A DNA stretch of 64,000 nucleotides from Duganella alba (GTDB taxonomy: Bacteria > Pseudomonadota > Gammaproteobacteria > Burkholderiales > Burkholderiaceae_D): positions 1 to 64,000 of the forward strand of contig NZ_WKJN01000003.1 of NCBI RefSeq assembly GCF_009674495.1, read 5' to 3'. Below are positions 15,790 to 25,213 of the stretch, one piece after another. Below the pieces are notes generated by a model. The model did no database searches. It was given only the letters and a program-made list of their open reading frames with translations, and had not been told where the DNA came from. The translations under genes were made by a program, and so were the position numbers. How positions within the stretch are numbered: the stretch's first letter is position 1; each line of letters starts with the position of its first letter.

Positions 15790-16868
15790 CATTTTGCCGC
15801 CGCTTCGGCGGCGATGGTCGCCAGGCGGCGCTGGCGCACGGCGGCGGCCAGTCCCTGCAGCACCTGCACGCTGCTGTCCCAGTCGATGCAGCCGTCGGTG
15901 ATCGACTGGCCGTAGGTCAGTTCCTTGCCCGGCACCAGATCCTGGCGGCCGGCCACCAGGTGCGACTCCACCATCACGCCGACGATGCGCGTGTCGCCCG
16001 CCGCCACCTGGCCGGCGATGTCGGCGCACACCGGCACCTGGTTTTCCGGTTTCTTCGAACTGTTGGCGTGCGAGGCGTCGATCATCAGGCGCGGCGCCAG
16101 GCCCTGGCCGGCGATCGCCTTGCAGGCTTCGTCGACGCTGGCGGCGTCGTAGTTCGGCGTCTTGCCGCCGCGCAGGATGATGTGGCAGTCCTCGTTGCCG
16201 TTGGTCGACACGATGGCCGAGTGGCCGCCCTTGGTCACCGACAGGAAATGGTGCGGCTGCGAGGCGGCCTTGATGGCGTCCACCGCGATGCGCACATTGC
16301 CGTCGGTGCCGTTCTTGAAGCCCACCGGGCACGACAGGCCGGAGGCCAGCTCGCGGTGCACCTGCGATTCGGTGGTGCGGGCGCCGATCGCGCCCCAGCT
16401 GATCAGGTCGGCGATGTACTGCGGGCTGATGACGTCGAGGAACTCGGTGCCGGCCGGCAGGCCCAGCTCGTTGATATCGCGCAGCAGCTCGCGCGCCATG
16501 CGCAGGCCGTCGTTGATGCGGAAGCTGTTGTCCATGTAGGGGTCGTTGATCAGGCCCTTCCAGCCCACCGTGGTGCGCGGCTTTTCGAAGTACACGCGCA
16601 TGACGATTTCCAGGTCGCCCGCCAGCTCCTGGCGCAGCGGCGCCAGCAGGCGCGCATATTCCATCGCCGCCTTCGGATCGTGGATCGAACACGGGCCGAT
16701 CACCACCATCAGACGGTCGTCCTGGCCGTGCAGGATGCGGTGCAGCGCCACGCGCGAATTGGCGGCGGTCTGTTCAGCTGCTTCCGTGCACGCAAACTCG
16801 CGGATCAGGTGGGACGGTGGCGTCAATTCCTTCATCTCGCGGATGCGTAAGTCATCGGTACGGGGCAT
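15789..16868 (-). CDS. aroG: 3-deoxy-7-phosphoheptulonate (DAHP) synthase, class I
   Basis: The enzyme condenses phosphoenolpyruvate and erythrose-4-phosphate to DAHP, the first step of the shikimate pathway to Phe, Tyr and Trp. The 359-residue protein is an AroG/AroF/AroH-type class I synthase: GPCSIHDPKAA at 58-68 includes the metal-binding Cys60, RVYFEKPRTTVGWKGL spans 91-106, and GGHSAIVSTNGNEDCHIILR and DASHANSSKKPENQ follow in order. The N-terminal ~50 residues, which form the allosteric site in this class, are present, so feedback inhibition is expected; which amino acid acts cannot be read. A leader peptide rich in aromatic codons and a terminator lie directly upstream, indicating transcription attenuation. 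Confidence 0.96.
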   Translation of the reverse strand: MPRTDDLRIREMKELTPPSHLIREFACTEAAEQTAANSRVALHRILHGQDDRLMVVIGPCSIHDPKAAMEYARLLAPLRQELAGDLEIVMRVYFEKPRTTVGWKGLINDPYMDNSFRINDGLRMARELLRDINELGLPAGTEFLDVISPQYIADLISWGAIGARTTESQVHRELASGLSCPVGFKNGTDGNVRIAVDAIKAASQPHHFLSVTKGGHSAIVSTNGNEDCHIILRGGKTPNYDAASVDEACKAIAGQGLAPRLMIDASHANSSKKPENQVPVCADIAGQVAAGDTRIVGVMVESHLVAGRQDLVPGKELTYGQSITDGCIDWDSSVQVLQGLAAAVRQRRLATIAAEAAAK

Positions 16869-16912
16869 TGCTGTTCTCCAAGTGATCTAAAAACATCGAT
16901 AAAAACACGGGT

Positions 16913-16940
16913 AAAAAAAAACCGCCTCGGGAGGAGGCGG
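16913..16940 (-). terminator. Attenuator terminator in the aroG leader
   Basis: On the minus strand CCGCCTC-CTCCC-GAGGCGG is followed by nine T. It lies between the leader peptide and the aroG start (45 bases before ATG), so it can only act as a conditional terminator. The 5' arm CCGCCT is also complementary to AGGCGG at 17000-17005 inside the last leader codons, giving a mutually exclusive antiterminator. Confidence 0.8.
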
Positions 16941-16991
16941 TTTTTTCGGGAATTCGCTGGGACTCGTTTTTGCTTCTACGTGCACCGGCCG

Positions 16992-17057
16992 CTACTCCAC
17001 CGCCTGAGGGGTTGGGAAGCTAAAGTAAAACCAGCCGTTAAAGTAGAAGTGGGTCAT
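16992..17057 (-). CDS. aroG leader peptide, aromatic-rich (21 aa)
   Basis: The minus-strand frame from ATG 17057 to TAG 16992 encodes MTHFYFNGWFYFSFPTPQ followed by AVE. Eight of 21 residues are aromatic: five Phe, two Tyr and one Trp, clustered at positions 4-14. It is followed by the terminator at 16913-16940 and then aroG, the layout of Phe or Trp operon leader peptides. Ribosome stalling on Phe/Tyr codons would leave AGGCGG (codons 18-20) free to pair with the terminator's 5' arm; completing translation to the stop would cover it and allow termination. The ribosome-binding site is weak, which is common in leaders. Expression is inferred, not shown. Confidence 0.8.
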   Translation of the reverse strand: MTHFYFNGWFYFSFPTPQAVE

Positions 17058-17079
17058 GTCAGTCCGTATGTGTTGGACG

Positions 17080-17109
17080 ACTATAACAACAACTTCGGGC
17101 GCTTGGCAA
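17080..17109 (-). promoter_or_regulatory. Promoter of the aroG leader
   Basis: On the minus strand TTGCCA (17104-17109), an 18-base spacer and TATAGT (17080-17085) predict a start near 17073, about 16 bases before the leader ATG. Both hexamers match the sigma-70 consensus at four to five of six positions. Confidence 0.6.
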
Positions 17110-17220
17110 GCAGTTTATCGCGCACACCTGATGCAGATCAGATTTCCCTTCCTTGAACGCCGCAAGACTGGGCTTGCTGCGCATGCACATCGCACTGCGG
17201 CCATTCAAGGGAGAAACACG

Positions 17221-19857
17221 ATGACCAAACGCTTTATCACGCACGTCGCCACGGCGTTGCTGGCGGCCAACGCGGCCGCGCAAACGCCCGATCAGGACAC
17301 CACCGAGCCTATCCAGCGGGTGGAGATTACCGGCAGCCTGATCCGCCGGATCGCCAGCGAAACCTCGCTGCCATTGACCTCGATCCGCGCCGAAGACTTC
17401 GCCCGCCAGGGACTGACCACCGCCCAGCAGGTGCTCAACAGCATACCGATGAACCAGACCTCGGTGTCCAGCGCGCAGTCGGTCGGGCTGGGCACCGGCG
17501 GCCAGTCGCAGGCCGACCTGCGCGGCCTGGGCGGCCAGCGCACGCTGGTGCTGCTCAACGGCCGCCGCATCGCCTCGCATCCCATCCTCGGCGACAGCGT
17601 CGACCTCAACGTGATTCCGCTGTCGGCGCTGGACCGGGTCGAAGTGCTGCGCGACGGCGCCTCGGCCGTGTACGGCAGCGACGCCATCGGCGGCGTCATC
17701 AACTTCATCACCAAGCGCCAGGTGACAGGTGGCGAGGTGACGGTGGAAGCCTACCAGCCGCAGGAGGAAGGCGGCGGCAGCGAGCGCCGGCTCAACCTCA
17801 GCGGCGGCTTCGGCGACCTCGCCACCGACCGCTTCAACGTGTTCGGCGTGATCGACGTGCACCGCCAGCTGGCGCTGCCGGCCACCGCGCGGCCGTTCTC
17901 GGCCACCGGCGTGATTCCCAGCCGCGGTGTCAGCCAGACCAGCGGCACGCCCTTCCCCGCCAACTTCTTTTCCGACAACGGCATCAGCGGCAATCCCGCC
18001 TTCGCCAGCGGCTGCCTGCCGCCGGCCTCGATTCCCAACACCAGCGGCTCCCCCACCTGCCGCTACGACTACACGCGCGAGGTCGACGACATTCCCTACA
18101 CCAAGCAGGAATCGTATCTGGGCCGCGCCTCGTACAAGCTGGGCCAGGACCACACGCTGGCGCTGGAACTGCTGCACGCGCGCAGCACCAACACGGCGCG
18201 GGTGGCGCCGCCGCCGCTGGCCGGCATCGGCCTGATCATGCACGGCGACAGCCCCTACTATCCGGGCGGCAGCGCCGGCGTGCCGGCGGTCGACGGCCTG
18301 ACCGGCGAGGATCTCGACGTCAGCTGGCGGCCGCTGGTCACCGGCCGCCGCACCGACTACTCCACCAGCACCGCCGACCGGCTGGTGCTCAGCGCCGAAG
18401 GCACGCTGGCCGGCTGGGACTACAGCGCCGGCCTGAACCACTCGATCAGCCAGGCCGCCAGCGCCTTTGCCGGCGGCTATGTGATCGACCAGCGCATGAT
18501 CGACGGCGTCGGCAGCGGCCTGCTGAATCCCTTCGGCGACCAGAGCGCGGCCGGCCTGGCCTACCTGCAGGACTCGCTGCTGATCGGCGAATACCTGCGC
18601 GCGCGCATGCGCGCCACCGCGCTTGACGTGCGCGCCAGCCGCGACGTGTACCAGCTGTCCGGCGGCGCGCTCGGCTTCGCGCTCGGCGCCGAGGCGCGCA
18701 AGGAGCGCGCGCTGTACAGCATCAACCGCGCGCTGGCCTCGCAGGCCTCCAGCTCGGGCTATGCCGACGCCCAGGACCAGTCCGGCGACCGCCGCATCTA
18801 CGCGCTGTTCGCCGAACTCAACGCGCCGCTGATCAAGAACCTGGAACTGAACGGCGCCGCCCGCTTCGACCATTACAGCGACGTCGGCCGCAGCTTCACG
18901 CCGAAGATCAGCGCGCGCTACCAGCCGGTCACGCCGCTGCTGCTGCGCGCCTCGTGGAACCGCGGCTTCCGCGCGCCGACGCTGTTCGACCTGCACGGTC
19001 CGCAGACGGTGACCAACTCGTCCGATCCGTGGAACGATCCGGTGCTGTGCCCCGGCGGCGTGCCGGTGGCCGGCGCCAATCCCAACCTGGCCTGCGACCA
19101 GCAGCAGAACATCCGCCAGGGCGGCAATCCGAATGTGCGGCCGGAACGCTCCAAGACCTACAGCGCCGGCGTGGTGTTCGAACCGGTGCGCGACCTGTCG
19201 CTGTCGCTCGACTACTGGAACATCCGCCTGCGCGACCAGATCAACGCGCTGGCCGAACAGACCGTGTTCAACGACTACGCCAAGTACCAGAGCCTGTTCC
19301 ACTACAACGCCGCCGGCACCCGCCTTGACGACGTCTCGCTGATCACCGACAACCTCGGCGAGGTCAAGACCAGCGGCATCGACACCAGCCTGCTGTGGCG
19401 CCTGCCGAAAGGCCGCTACGGCACGCTGGCCCTGCAGATCGACGGCACCTGGGTGCGCAACTACGATTACCAGAACGAGCGCGGCGGCGCCTTCACGGAA
19501 AACGTCGGCCGCTACGCCGACGCCTCGCCGGTATTCCGCTGGCGTCACAACGCCACGCTGACGTGGCAGCAGGGAGCATGGGGCGCGTCGCTGACCAACC
19601 GCTACATGTCCGGCTACACCGACCAGAACGCGGTGGACCCGGAGTTCTTCAACCAGGTCAAGTCGTACTCGACCTGGTCGCTGTCCGGCAACTACAGCGG
19701 CATCCGCCATGTCGACCTGACGCTGGGCGTGCGCAACCTGTTCGATGAAGATCCGCCCTTCACCAACCAGAGCACCACCTTCCAGCAGGGTTACGATCCG
19801 CGCTACACCGATCCGCTGGGCCGCACGTGGTACGCGCGCCTCACCTACAAGTTCTGA
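17221..19857 (+). CDS. TonB-dependent outer-membrane receptor C
   Basis: The start is ATG 17221 (MTKRFITHVATALLAANAAA), which has GGGAG upstream and gives a signal peptide ending at about residue 20; an in-frame ATG at 17056 would prepend unrelated sequence overlapping the aroG leader. The 878-residue receptor has IQRVEITGS (31-39), a plug with RTLVLLNGRR, DRVEVLRDGASAVYGSDA and IGGVINFITKR, and ends in ARLTYKF. It is a close paralogue of receptor D next door (same length, and shared stretches such as PYYPGGSAGVPAV and ASQASSSGYADAQDQ), but lacks D's MMxE-type head. It is transcribed divergently from aroG. Ligand unknown. Confidence 0.93.
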   Translation: MTKRFITHVATALLAANAAAQTPDQDTTEPIQRVEITGSLIRRIASETSLPLTSIRAEDFARQGLTTAQQVLNSIPMNQTSVSSAQSVGLGTGGQSQADLRGLGGQRTLVLLNGRRIASHPILGDSVDLNVIPLSALDRVEVLRDGASAVYGSDAIGGVINFITKRQVTGGEVTVEAYQPQEEGGGSERRLNLSGGFGDLATDRFNVFGVIDVHRQLALPATARPFSATGVIPSRGVSQTSGTPFPANFFSDNGISGNPAFASGCLPPASIPNTSGSPTCRYDYTREVDDIPYTKQESYLGRASYKLGQDHTLALELLHARSTNTARVAPPPLAGIGLIMHGDSPYYPGGSAGVPAVDGLTGEDLDVSWRPLVTGRRTDYSTSTADRLVLSAEGTLAGWDYSAGLNHSISQAASAFAGGYVIDQRMIDGVGSGLLNPFGDQSAAGLAYLQDSLLIGEYLRARMRATALDVRASRDVYQLSGGALGFALGAEARKERALYSINRALASQASSSGYADAQDQSGDRRIYALFAELNAPLIKNLELNGAARFDHYSDVGRSFTPKISARYQPVTPLLLRASWNRGFRAPTLFDLHGPQTVTNSSDPWNDPVLCPGGVPVAGANPNLACDQQQNIRQGGNPNVRPERSKTYSAGVVFEPVRDLSLSLDYWNIRLRDQINALAEQTVFNDYAKYQSLFHYNAAGTRLDDVSLITDNLGEVKTSGIDTSLLWRLPKGRYGTLALQIDGTWVRNYDYQNERGGAFTENVGRYADASPVFRWRHNATLTWQQGAWGASLTNRYMSGYTDQNAVDPEFFNQVKSYSTWSLSGNYSGIRHVDLTLGVRNLFDEDPPFTNQSTTFQQGYDPRYTDPLGRTWYARLTYKF

Positions 19858-20122
19858 ACAAAACTTTACACCCCGTCAGTCAACGTTAAGTTCCTAGTGC
19901 ATGTAAGCAGATGTAACCGGACGCTGTGGCACCAATCCGCGCCGCGGCGCCCGGTTGGTCGCCACAGGCAAAAAAGCCTCTTAACAGGTGTGACGCTTTG
20001 CGCTGTGTCGCATCGCAGCAAAATTGTTCAAGCGTCATTGTTCCGCCCCCCTGCCGATGGTTTGATGGCCTTTGCTCACAAAGCAAACCACCCATTCCCA
20101 TATCAATGCAGGAGTTAAAACA

Positions 20123-22759
20123 ATGATGATTGAAAGAGCGATGTCCCGGACTTTGCGCGCGCTGTTTGCCGGCGGCCTGGCGGTCGGCATGCATGCCGCC
20201 GTGGCGCAAACCGACGACGCCCCGATCCAGCGCGTGGAAGTGACCGGTTCCAGCATCAAGCGCCTGGCCACGGAAACGGCGCTGCCGATCACCACCATCA
20301 AGGCCTCCGACTTCGAGAAGCAAGGCCTGACCACCGCCGCCGAGGTGATGAACACCCTGTCGATGAACCAGAGCGTGACCGGCAGCAGCCAGTCGGTCGG
20401 CTCGGGCACCGGCGGCATCGCCACCGCCGACCTGCGCGGCCTGGGCAGCAACAAGACGCTGGTGCTGCTGAACGGCCGCCGCCTGGCCAACCACCCGTTC
20501 AACGGCTCCTCGGTCGACCTGAACATCATTCCGCTGTCGGCGCTGGAACGCGTCGAAGTGCTGCGCGACGGCGCCTCGGCCATCTACGGCACCGACGCCA
20601 TCGGCGGCGTGATCAACTTCATCACCAAGCGCTCGGTGACCGGCGCCAACGTCAGCGTCGAGCGCTACCAGCCGCAGGCCAGCGGCGCCGGCGCCGAATC
20701 GCGCCTCAACCTGTCGGGCGGCTACGGCGACCTCGACAAGGACGGCTGGAACGTCTTCGGCGTGGTCGACTTCCACAAGCAGACCGCACTGGACGCGGTG
20801 GACCGCGACTTCTCCAGCACCAGCGTGCGCGCCGACAAGGGCATCAACAACAGCAGCGGCACTTCGCAGCCGGGCAACTTCTATTCGGCCAACGGCATCA
20901 CCGGCAACCCGTACTACGCCAGCGGCTGCGTCGGCAAGGGCCTGATCAAGAACGCCAACGGCACCTGCCGTACCGACACCATCGCCTACATCCAGGACAT
21001 TCCAAAGACGCAGCAGGAATCCTTCCTCGGCAAGGCCACCTTCAAACTCAGCGAAGACAACGTCGCGACGATTGAATACCTGCACAGCCGCTCGACCAAC
21101 CAGAGCAGCATCGCACCGTCGCCGCTGACCGGCATCACCATGACCTCGGCCAGCCCGTACTATCCGGGCGGTAGCGCCGGCGTACCGGCCGTGGCCGGCC
21201 TGACCGGTGAAGACCTGACCATCAACTGGCGTACCGTGGCCGCCGGCAACCGCATGGGCTACGACACCTCGATCTCCGACCGCCTGGTGCTGGCGTCCGA
21301 AGGCCTGGTGGGCGGCTGGGACTACAACGTCGGCCTGACCTACGGCGTCAACAAGGCGGCCAGCGCCTTCATCGGCGGCTACACCAACGACTCGCTGATG
21401 AAAGCCGGCGTGCTGGACGGCACGCTGAATCCGTTCGGCGAACAGTCGGCGGCCGGCACCGCCTACATCGACGCGGCGCAGTTGCGCGGCGAATACCTGG
21501 CGGCCAAGATGACCAGCATCGGCGTCGATGGCAAGATCAGCCGCGAGATCTACCAGCTGCCGGCCGGCGGCGTGGGCTTCGCGATCGGCAGCGAGTTCCG
21601 CCACGACAAGGCGAGCTACGACGTCAACACCGCGCTGGCCTCGCAGGCATCGAGCTCCGGCTATGCCGACGCGCAGGACCAGGCCGGCCAGCGCAACATC
21701 GCCGCGCTGTATTCGGAAATCAGCGTGCCGCTGACCAAGACCCTGGAACTGTCGGGCGCCGCCCGTTACGACCACTACAACGACGTCGGCGGCAGCTTCA
21801 ATCCGAAGGTCGGCCTGCGCTGGGAAGCCAGCAAGGAAGTGCTGTTCCGCACCTCGTACAACACCGGCTTCCGCGCGCCGACGCTGTACGACCTGCACGG
21901 CCCGGCCACCTCGACCTTCACCAGCAATTCGTATGACGATCCGGTGCTGTGCCCTGGCGGCGTGGCGGCCACCGGCGCCAACCCGAACGTGGCGTGTAAC
22001 CAGCAGCAGTACATCCGCAGCGGCGGCAACGCCAACCTGAAACCGGAGAAATCCAAGACCTTCGCGCTGGGCGTGGTGTTCGAGCCGTTCAGCGCGGTCA
22101 GCGTGTCGTTCGACTACTTCAACATCAAGATCAAGGATTCGATCGGCACCGTGTCCGAATCGACCATCTTCGACAACTATGAGAAGTACAAGAGCTACTT
22201 CGTGTACTCGGCCGATGGCAAGACGCTGCAGTACGTGAATGCGGTGCTGGACAATCTGGGCGAGGTGAAAACGTCGGGCATCGACACCAGCCTGCGCTGG
22301 AAACTGCCGCGCACGTCGTATGGCGACTTCGGCTTCCAGTTCGACGGCACCTGGGTGCACAGCTACAAGTACCAGAACGAGACCGGTGGCGAGTTCGTGG
22401 AGAATGTCGGCGTGTATGGCGACAACGCGCCGGTGTTCCGCTGGAAGCACAATGCGACCATCAGCTGGAAGAAGGGTCCGTGGGGCGCCAGCTTCTCGAA
22501 CAAGTATCTGAGCGGGTATGTGGATGAGAATGATGTGGCGGATGCGTACTACCACAAGGTGCGCGCGTACTCGACGTATTCGCTGTCGACCAGCTACACG
22601 GGCTTCAAGAATACCGATCTGACGGTCGGTATCAAGAACCTGTTCGACAGCGCGCCGCCGTACACCAACCAGGGCACGACGTTCCAGAGCGGTTACGACC
22701 CACGCTTTACCGACCCGCTGGGCCGGACCTTCTACGTGAAAGCGTCGTACAAGTTCTGA
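20123..22759 (+). CDS. TonB-dependent outer-membrane receptor D
   Basis: ATG at 20123 (MMIERAMSRTLRALFAGG) has AGGAG at 20107-20111 and matches the heads of receptors A, B and E. The 878-residue protein has a signal peptide ending near residue 28 (AVA/QT), VEVTGSSIKR at 38-47, a plug with KTLVLLNGRRLANHP and IGGVINFITKRSVTG, and the barrel end YVKASYKF. It is the tandem duplicate of receptor C; the two have identical length and co-linear barrels, while the signal peptides differ. The 265 bases between them hold no gene and no clear terminator after C, so partial readthrough from C is possible. Ligand unknown. Confidence 0.93.
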   Translation: MMIERAMSRTLRALFAGGLAVGMHAAVAQTDDAPIQRVEVTGSSIKRLATETALPITTIKASDFEKQGLTTAAEVMNTLSMNQSVTGSSQSVGSGTGGIATADLRGLGSNKTLVLLNGRRLANHPFNGSSVDLNIIPLSALERVEVLRDGASAIYGTDAIGGVINFITKRSVTGANVSVERYQPQASGAGAESRLNLSGGYGDLDKDGWNVFGVVDFHKQTALDAVDRDFSSTSVRADKGINNSSGTSQPGNFYSANGITGNPYYASGCVGKGLIKNANGTCRTDTIAYIQDIPKTQQESFLGKATFKLSEDNVATIEYLHSRSTNQSSIAPSPLTGITMTSASPYYPGGSAGVPAVAGLTGEDLTINWRTVAAGNRMGYDTSISDRLVLASEGLVGGWDYNVGLTYGVNKAASAFIGGYTNDSLMKAGVLDGTLNPFGEQSAAGTAYIDAAQLRGEYLAAKMTSIGVDGKISREIYQLPAGGVGFAIGSEFRHDKASYDVNTALASQASSSGYADAQDQAGQRNIAALYSEISVPLTKTLELSGAARYDHYNDVGGSFNPKVGLRWEASKEVLFRTSYNTGFRAPTLYDLHGPATSTFTSNSYDDPVLCPGGVAATGANPNVACNQQQYIRSGGNANLKPEKSKTFALGVVFEPFSAVSVSFDYFNIKIKDSIGTVSESTIFDNYEKYKSYFVYSADGKTLQYVNAVLDNLGEVKTSGIDTSLRWKLPRTSYGDFGFQFDGTWVHSYKYQNETGGEFVENVGVYGDNAPVFRWKHNATISWKKGPWGASFSNKYLSGYVDENDVADAYYHKVRAYSTYSLSTSYTGFKNTDLTVGIKNLFDSAPPYTNQGTTFQSGYDPRFTDPLGRTFYVKASYKF

Positions 22760-22825
22760 TGGGGGAAGCGGGGCTGACGTGGCTTTGACTGCGCGCGGCA
22801 CCCGCGCAACCCGCACATCGCTGCG

Positions 22826-22890
22826 GCCAGGGGCCGGCCCATGGGCCGGCGGGGCGTAGCCCCTATCCCTGACCGTGGGTCAGACCCTTT
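22826..22890. repeat. Dispersed structured repeat, copy 1
   Basis: A ~65-bp element in the convergent gap between receptor D and tldD. It contains the 18-bp palindrome GCCGGCCCATGGGCCGGC (22833-22850), a GGGGC-GTA-GCCCC hairpin and GGGTCAGACCC. It matches copy 2 (57673-57736) in inverted orientation with only a few differences and one indel. Confidence 0.75.
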
Positions 22891-22907
22891 CGTCCGGGGT
22901 GAAAAAT

Positions 22908-24368
22908 TTAAGCGGTGCCGCCGACCGTCACCCCGTCAATGCGCAGTGTCGGCTGACCTACCCCCACCGGCACGCTCTGACCTTCCTTGCCGCACACGCC
23001 CACGCCCGGATCCAGCTTCATGTCATTGCCGATCATCGACACACGGTTCAGCACTTCCGGACCATTGCCGATCAGGGTCGCGCCTTTTACCGGATAGGTG
23101 ATCTTGCCGTTCTCAATCATGTACGCTTCACTGGCCGAGAACACGAACTTGCCGTTGGTGATATCAACCTGGCCGCCGCCGAAGTTCACCGCATACAGCC
23201 CGTTTTTCACCGACGCCAGAATCTCGCCCGGATCCTTGTCACCACCCAGCATATAGGTGTTGGTCATGCGCGGCATCGGCAGGTGCGCGAACGATTCGCG
23301 GCGTGCGTTGCCGGTCACCGGCATCTTCATCAGGCGCGCGTTCATGGTGTCCTGGATATAGCCTTTCAGGATACCGTCTTCGATCAGCGTGGTGCACTGG
23401 GTCGGGTTGCCTTCGTCGTCGATGTTCAGCGAACCGCGGCGATCCGCCAACGTGCCGTCATCCACCACGGTGACACCCTTGGCCGCCACGCGCTCGCCGA
23501 TGCGGCCCGAGAAGGTCGACGAACCCTTGCGGTTGAAGTCGCCCTCCAGACCGTGACCGATCGCTTCGTGCAGCAGGATGCCCGGCCAGCCTGGGCCCAG
23601 CACCACGGTCATCGGACCGGCCGGCGCCGGACGCGCGTCCAGGTTCACCAGCGCCGACTTGACCGCGTCGTCCGCATACTGCTCCAGCAATGCATCGCTG
23701 AAGTAGCCGTAGTCATAACGACCGCCGCCGCCCGACGAGCCGACTTCGCGGCGGCCGTTCTGTTCGACGATCACCGTCAGCGACACGCGCACCAGCGGAC
23801 GGATATCGGCCGCCAGCACGCCATCGCTGCGCACCACCAGCACCACGTCGTATTCGCCGGCCAGGCTGGCCATCACCTGCACCACGCGCGGGTCTTTGGC
23901 GCGCGCCATTTTCTCGATGCGCTCCAGCAGCTTGACCTTGGCGGTCGCGTCCAGCGACACCAGCGGATCATGCGGCAGGTACAGCGCGCGGCCGCCCACA
24001 TGGTTCATCGCACCGGCCACCTTGATCTTGCCGGAACCGGCGCGGGCGATGGTGCGGGTGGCGGCGGCGGCATCCAGCAGCGCTGCCTCGGAGATTTCAT
24101 CCGAATACGAAAACGCGGTCTTGTCGCCCGACACGGCGCGCACGCCGACGCCCTGGTCGATCGAGAAACTGCCGGTCTTGACGATGCCTTCTTCCAGGCT
24201 CCAGCCTTCGTTTTTGGTAAATTGGAAATACAAGTCGGCGTAGTCGACTTTGTGGGTGAACATCGCGCCCAGGGTCTTGAGCAGCTTGCCTTCATCCAGC
24301 CCGAACGGCGTCAGCAGGATATCGCGCGCCACGGCCAGGGTGGACAGGTTGGGTTCAAATGGCTTCAT
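22908..24368 (-). CDS. tldD: Metalloprotease TldD
   Basis: TldD forms, with PmbA/TldE, a cytoplasmic zinc protease that degrades unfolded or leader-type peptides (microcin B17 maturation, CcdA turnover in E. coli). The 486-residue protein has the zinc motif [11 protein letters not shown] at 267-277 and the conserved late block [20 protein letters not shown]. The partner pmbA is not in the window. It is the last gene of a yhdP-nitrilase-tldD cluster; yhdP and tldD are also linked in enterobacteria. There are 42 bases between the upstream nitrilase gene and the ATG. Confidence 0.95.
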   Translation of the reverse strand: MKPFEPNLSTLAVARDILLTPFGLDEGKLLKTLGAMFTHKVDYADLYFQFTKNEGWSLEEGIVKTGSFSIDQGVGVRAVSGDKTAFSYSDEISEAALLDAAAATRTIARAGSGKIKVAGAMNHVGGRALYLPHDPLVSLDATAKVKLLERIEKMARAKDPRVVQVMASLAGEYDVVLVVRSDGVLAADIRPLVRVSLTVIVEQNGRREVGSSGGGGRYDYGYFSDALLEQYADDAVKSALVNLDARPAPAGPMTVVLGPGWPGILLHEAIGHGLEGDFNRKGSSTFSGRIGERVAAKGVTVVDDGTLADRRGSLNIDDEGNPTQCTTLIEDGILKGYIQDTMNARLMKMPVTGNARRESFAHLPMPRMTNTYMLGGDKDPGEILASVKNGLYAVNFGGGQVDITNGKFVFSASEAYMIENGKITYPVKGATLIGNGPEVLNRVSMIGNDMKLDPGVGVCGKEGQSVPVGVGQPTLRIDGVTVGGTA

Positions 24369-24410
24369 GGTGATGCTTTCTGTGAGGTGTTACCGGCATT
24401 GTAGTGGATA

Positions 24411-25211
24411 TCACATGGTCCGGTGTTTCAGCGCCGGCAGGCTGTCGCGCACGCCTTCCATATAGGTCAGGTCGACTTCGCCCTGCACCACGCCCTCGCC
24501 TTCGGCCAGCACTGACTTGACCGTGCCCCATGGGTCGATCAGCATGCTGTGGCCCCAGGTGCGGCGGCCGTTCGGATGGATGCCGCCTTGCGCCGCCGCC
24601 AGCACATAGCACTGGTTTTCGATGGCGCGCGCGCGCAGCAGGATTTCCCAGTGCGCCATGCCGGTGGTGTAGGTAAAGGCGGCCGGCACCACGATCAGCG
24701 ACACCGGTCCCATGGCGCGGAACAGTTCCGGGAAGCGCAGGTCGTAGCACACCGACATGCCGACCTTGCCGAACGGCGATTCGAACACGCCGACATTGGT
24801 GCCCGGCACGATGGTCTTCGATTCATTGTACGACTCGGTGCCTTTGGTGAAACCGAACAGGTGGATCTTGTCATAGCGGCTGACGTGCTCGCCCTGCGGG
24901 TTGTACACCAGCGTGGTGTTGATGACTTTGTCTGCGTCGTCGGACGCCAGCGGCAAGGTGCCGCCGATCAGCCAGATGCCGAGTTCGCGCGCCAGGCCGG
25001 CCATGAAGTCCTGGATCGGACCGCTGCCGAGCGGCTCGGCCACCTTGACCTTGTCGCTGTCCTGCAAGCCCATGATGGCCCAGTATTCCGGCAGCAGCAC
25101 CAGCTGCGCGCCGCCCCTGGCGGCCTGGGTCACCAGCCGGCGCGCGGTGACGATGTTTTCCGCCACCGATGGCGAGGAAATCATTTGTATGGCGGCAACG
25201 GTATTGTTCAT
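24411..25211 (-). CDS. Carbon-nitrogen hydrolase, Nit1-like (probable deaminated-glutathione amidase)
   Basis: This 266-residue cytoplasmic enzyme belongs to the nitrilase superfamily. The catalytic triad is visible: Glu42 in LLPEYWA, Lys115 in YDKIHLF and Cys155 in SVCYDLRFPE. The YDLRFPELFR segment and the GTESYNES stretch are typical of the Nit1 branch, whose characterised members hydrolyse deaminated glutathione, a repair reaction. The exact substrate is inferred. It starts two bases after the yhdP stop, so it is co-transcribed with yhdP and tldD. Confidence 0.88.
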   Translation of the reverse strand: MNNTVAAIQMISSPSVAENIVTARRLVTQAARGGAQLVLLPEYWAIMGLQDSDKVKVAEPLGSGPIQDFMAGLARELGIWLIGGTLPLASDDADKVINTTLVYNPQGEHVSRYDKIHLFGFTKGTESYNESKTIVPGTNVGVFESPFGKVGMSVCYDLRFPELFRAMGPVSLIVVPAAFTYTTGMAHWEILLRARAIENQCYVLAAAQGGIHPNGRRTWGHSMLIDPWGTVKSVLAEGEGVVQGEVDLTYMEGVRDSLPALKHRTM

Positions 25212-25213
25212 GG

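Noticed and set aside
17056..17220. Upstream extension of receptor C to the ATG at 17056.
   Set aside because: The extension has no signal peptide at its start and overlaps the aroG leader; ATG 17221 has a ribosome-binding site and a normal signal peptide.
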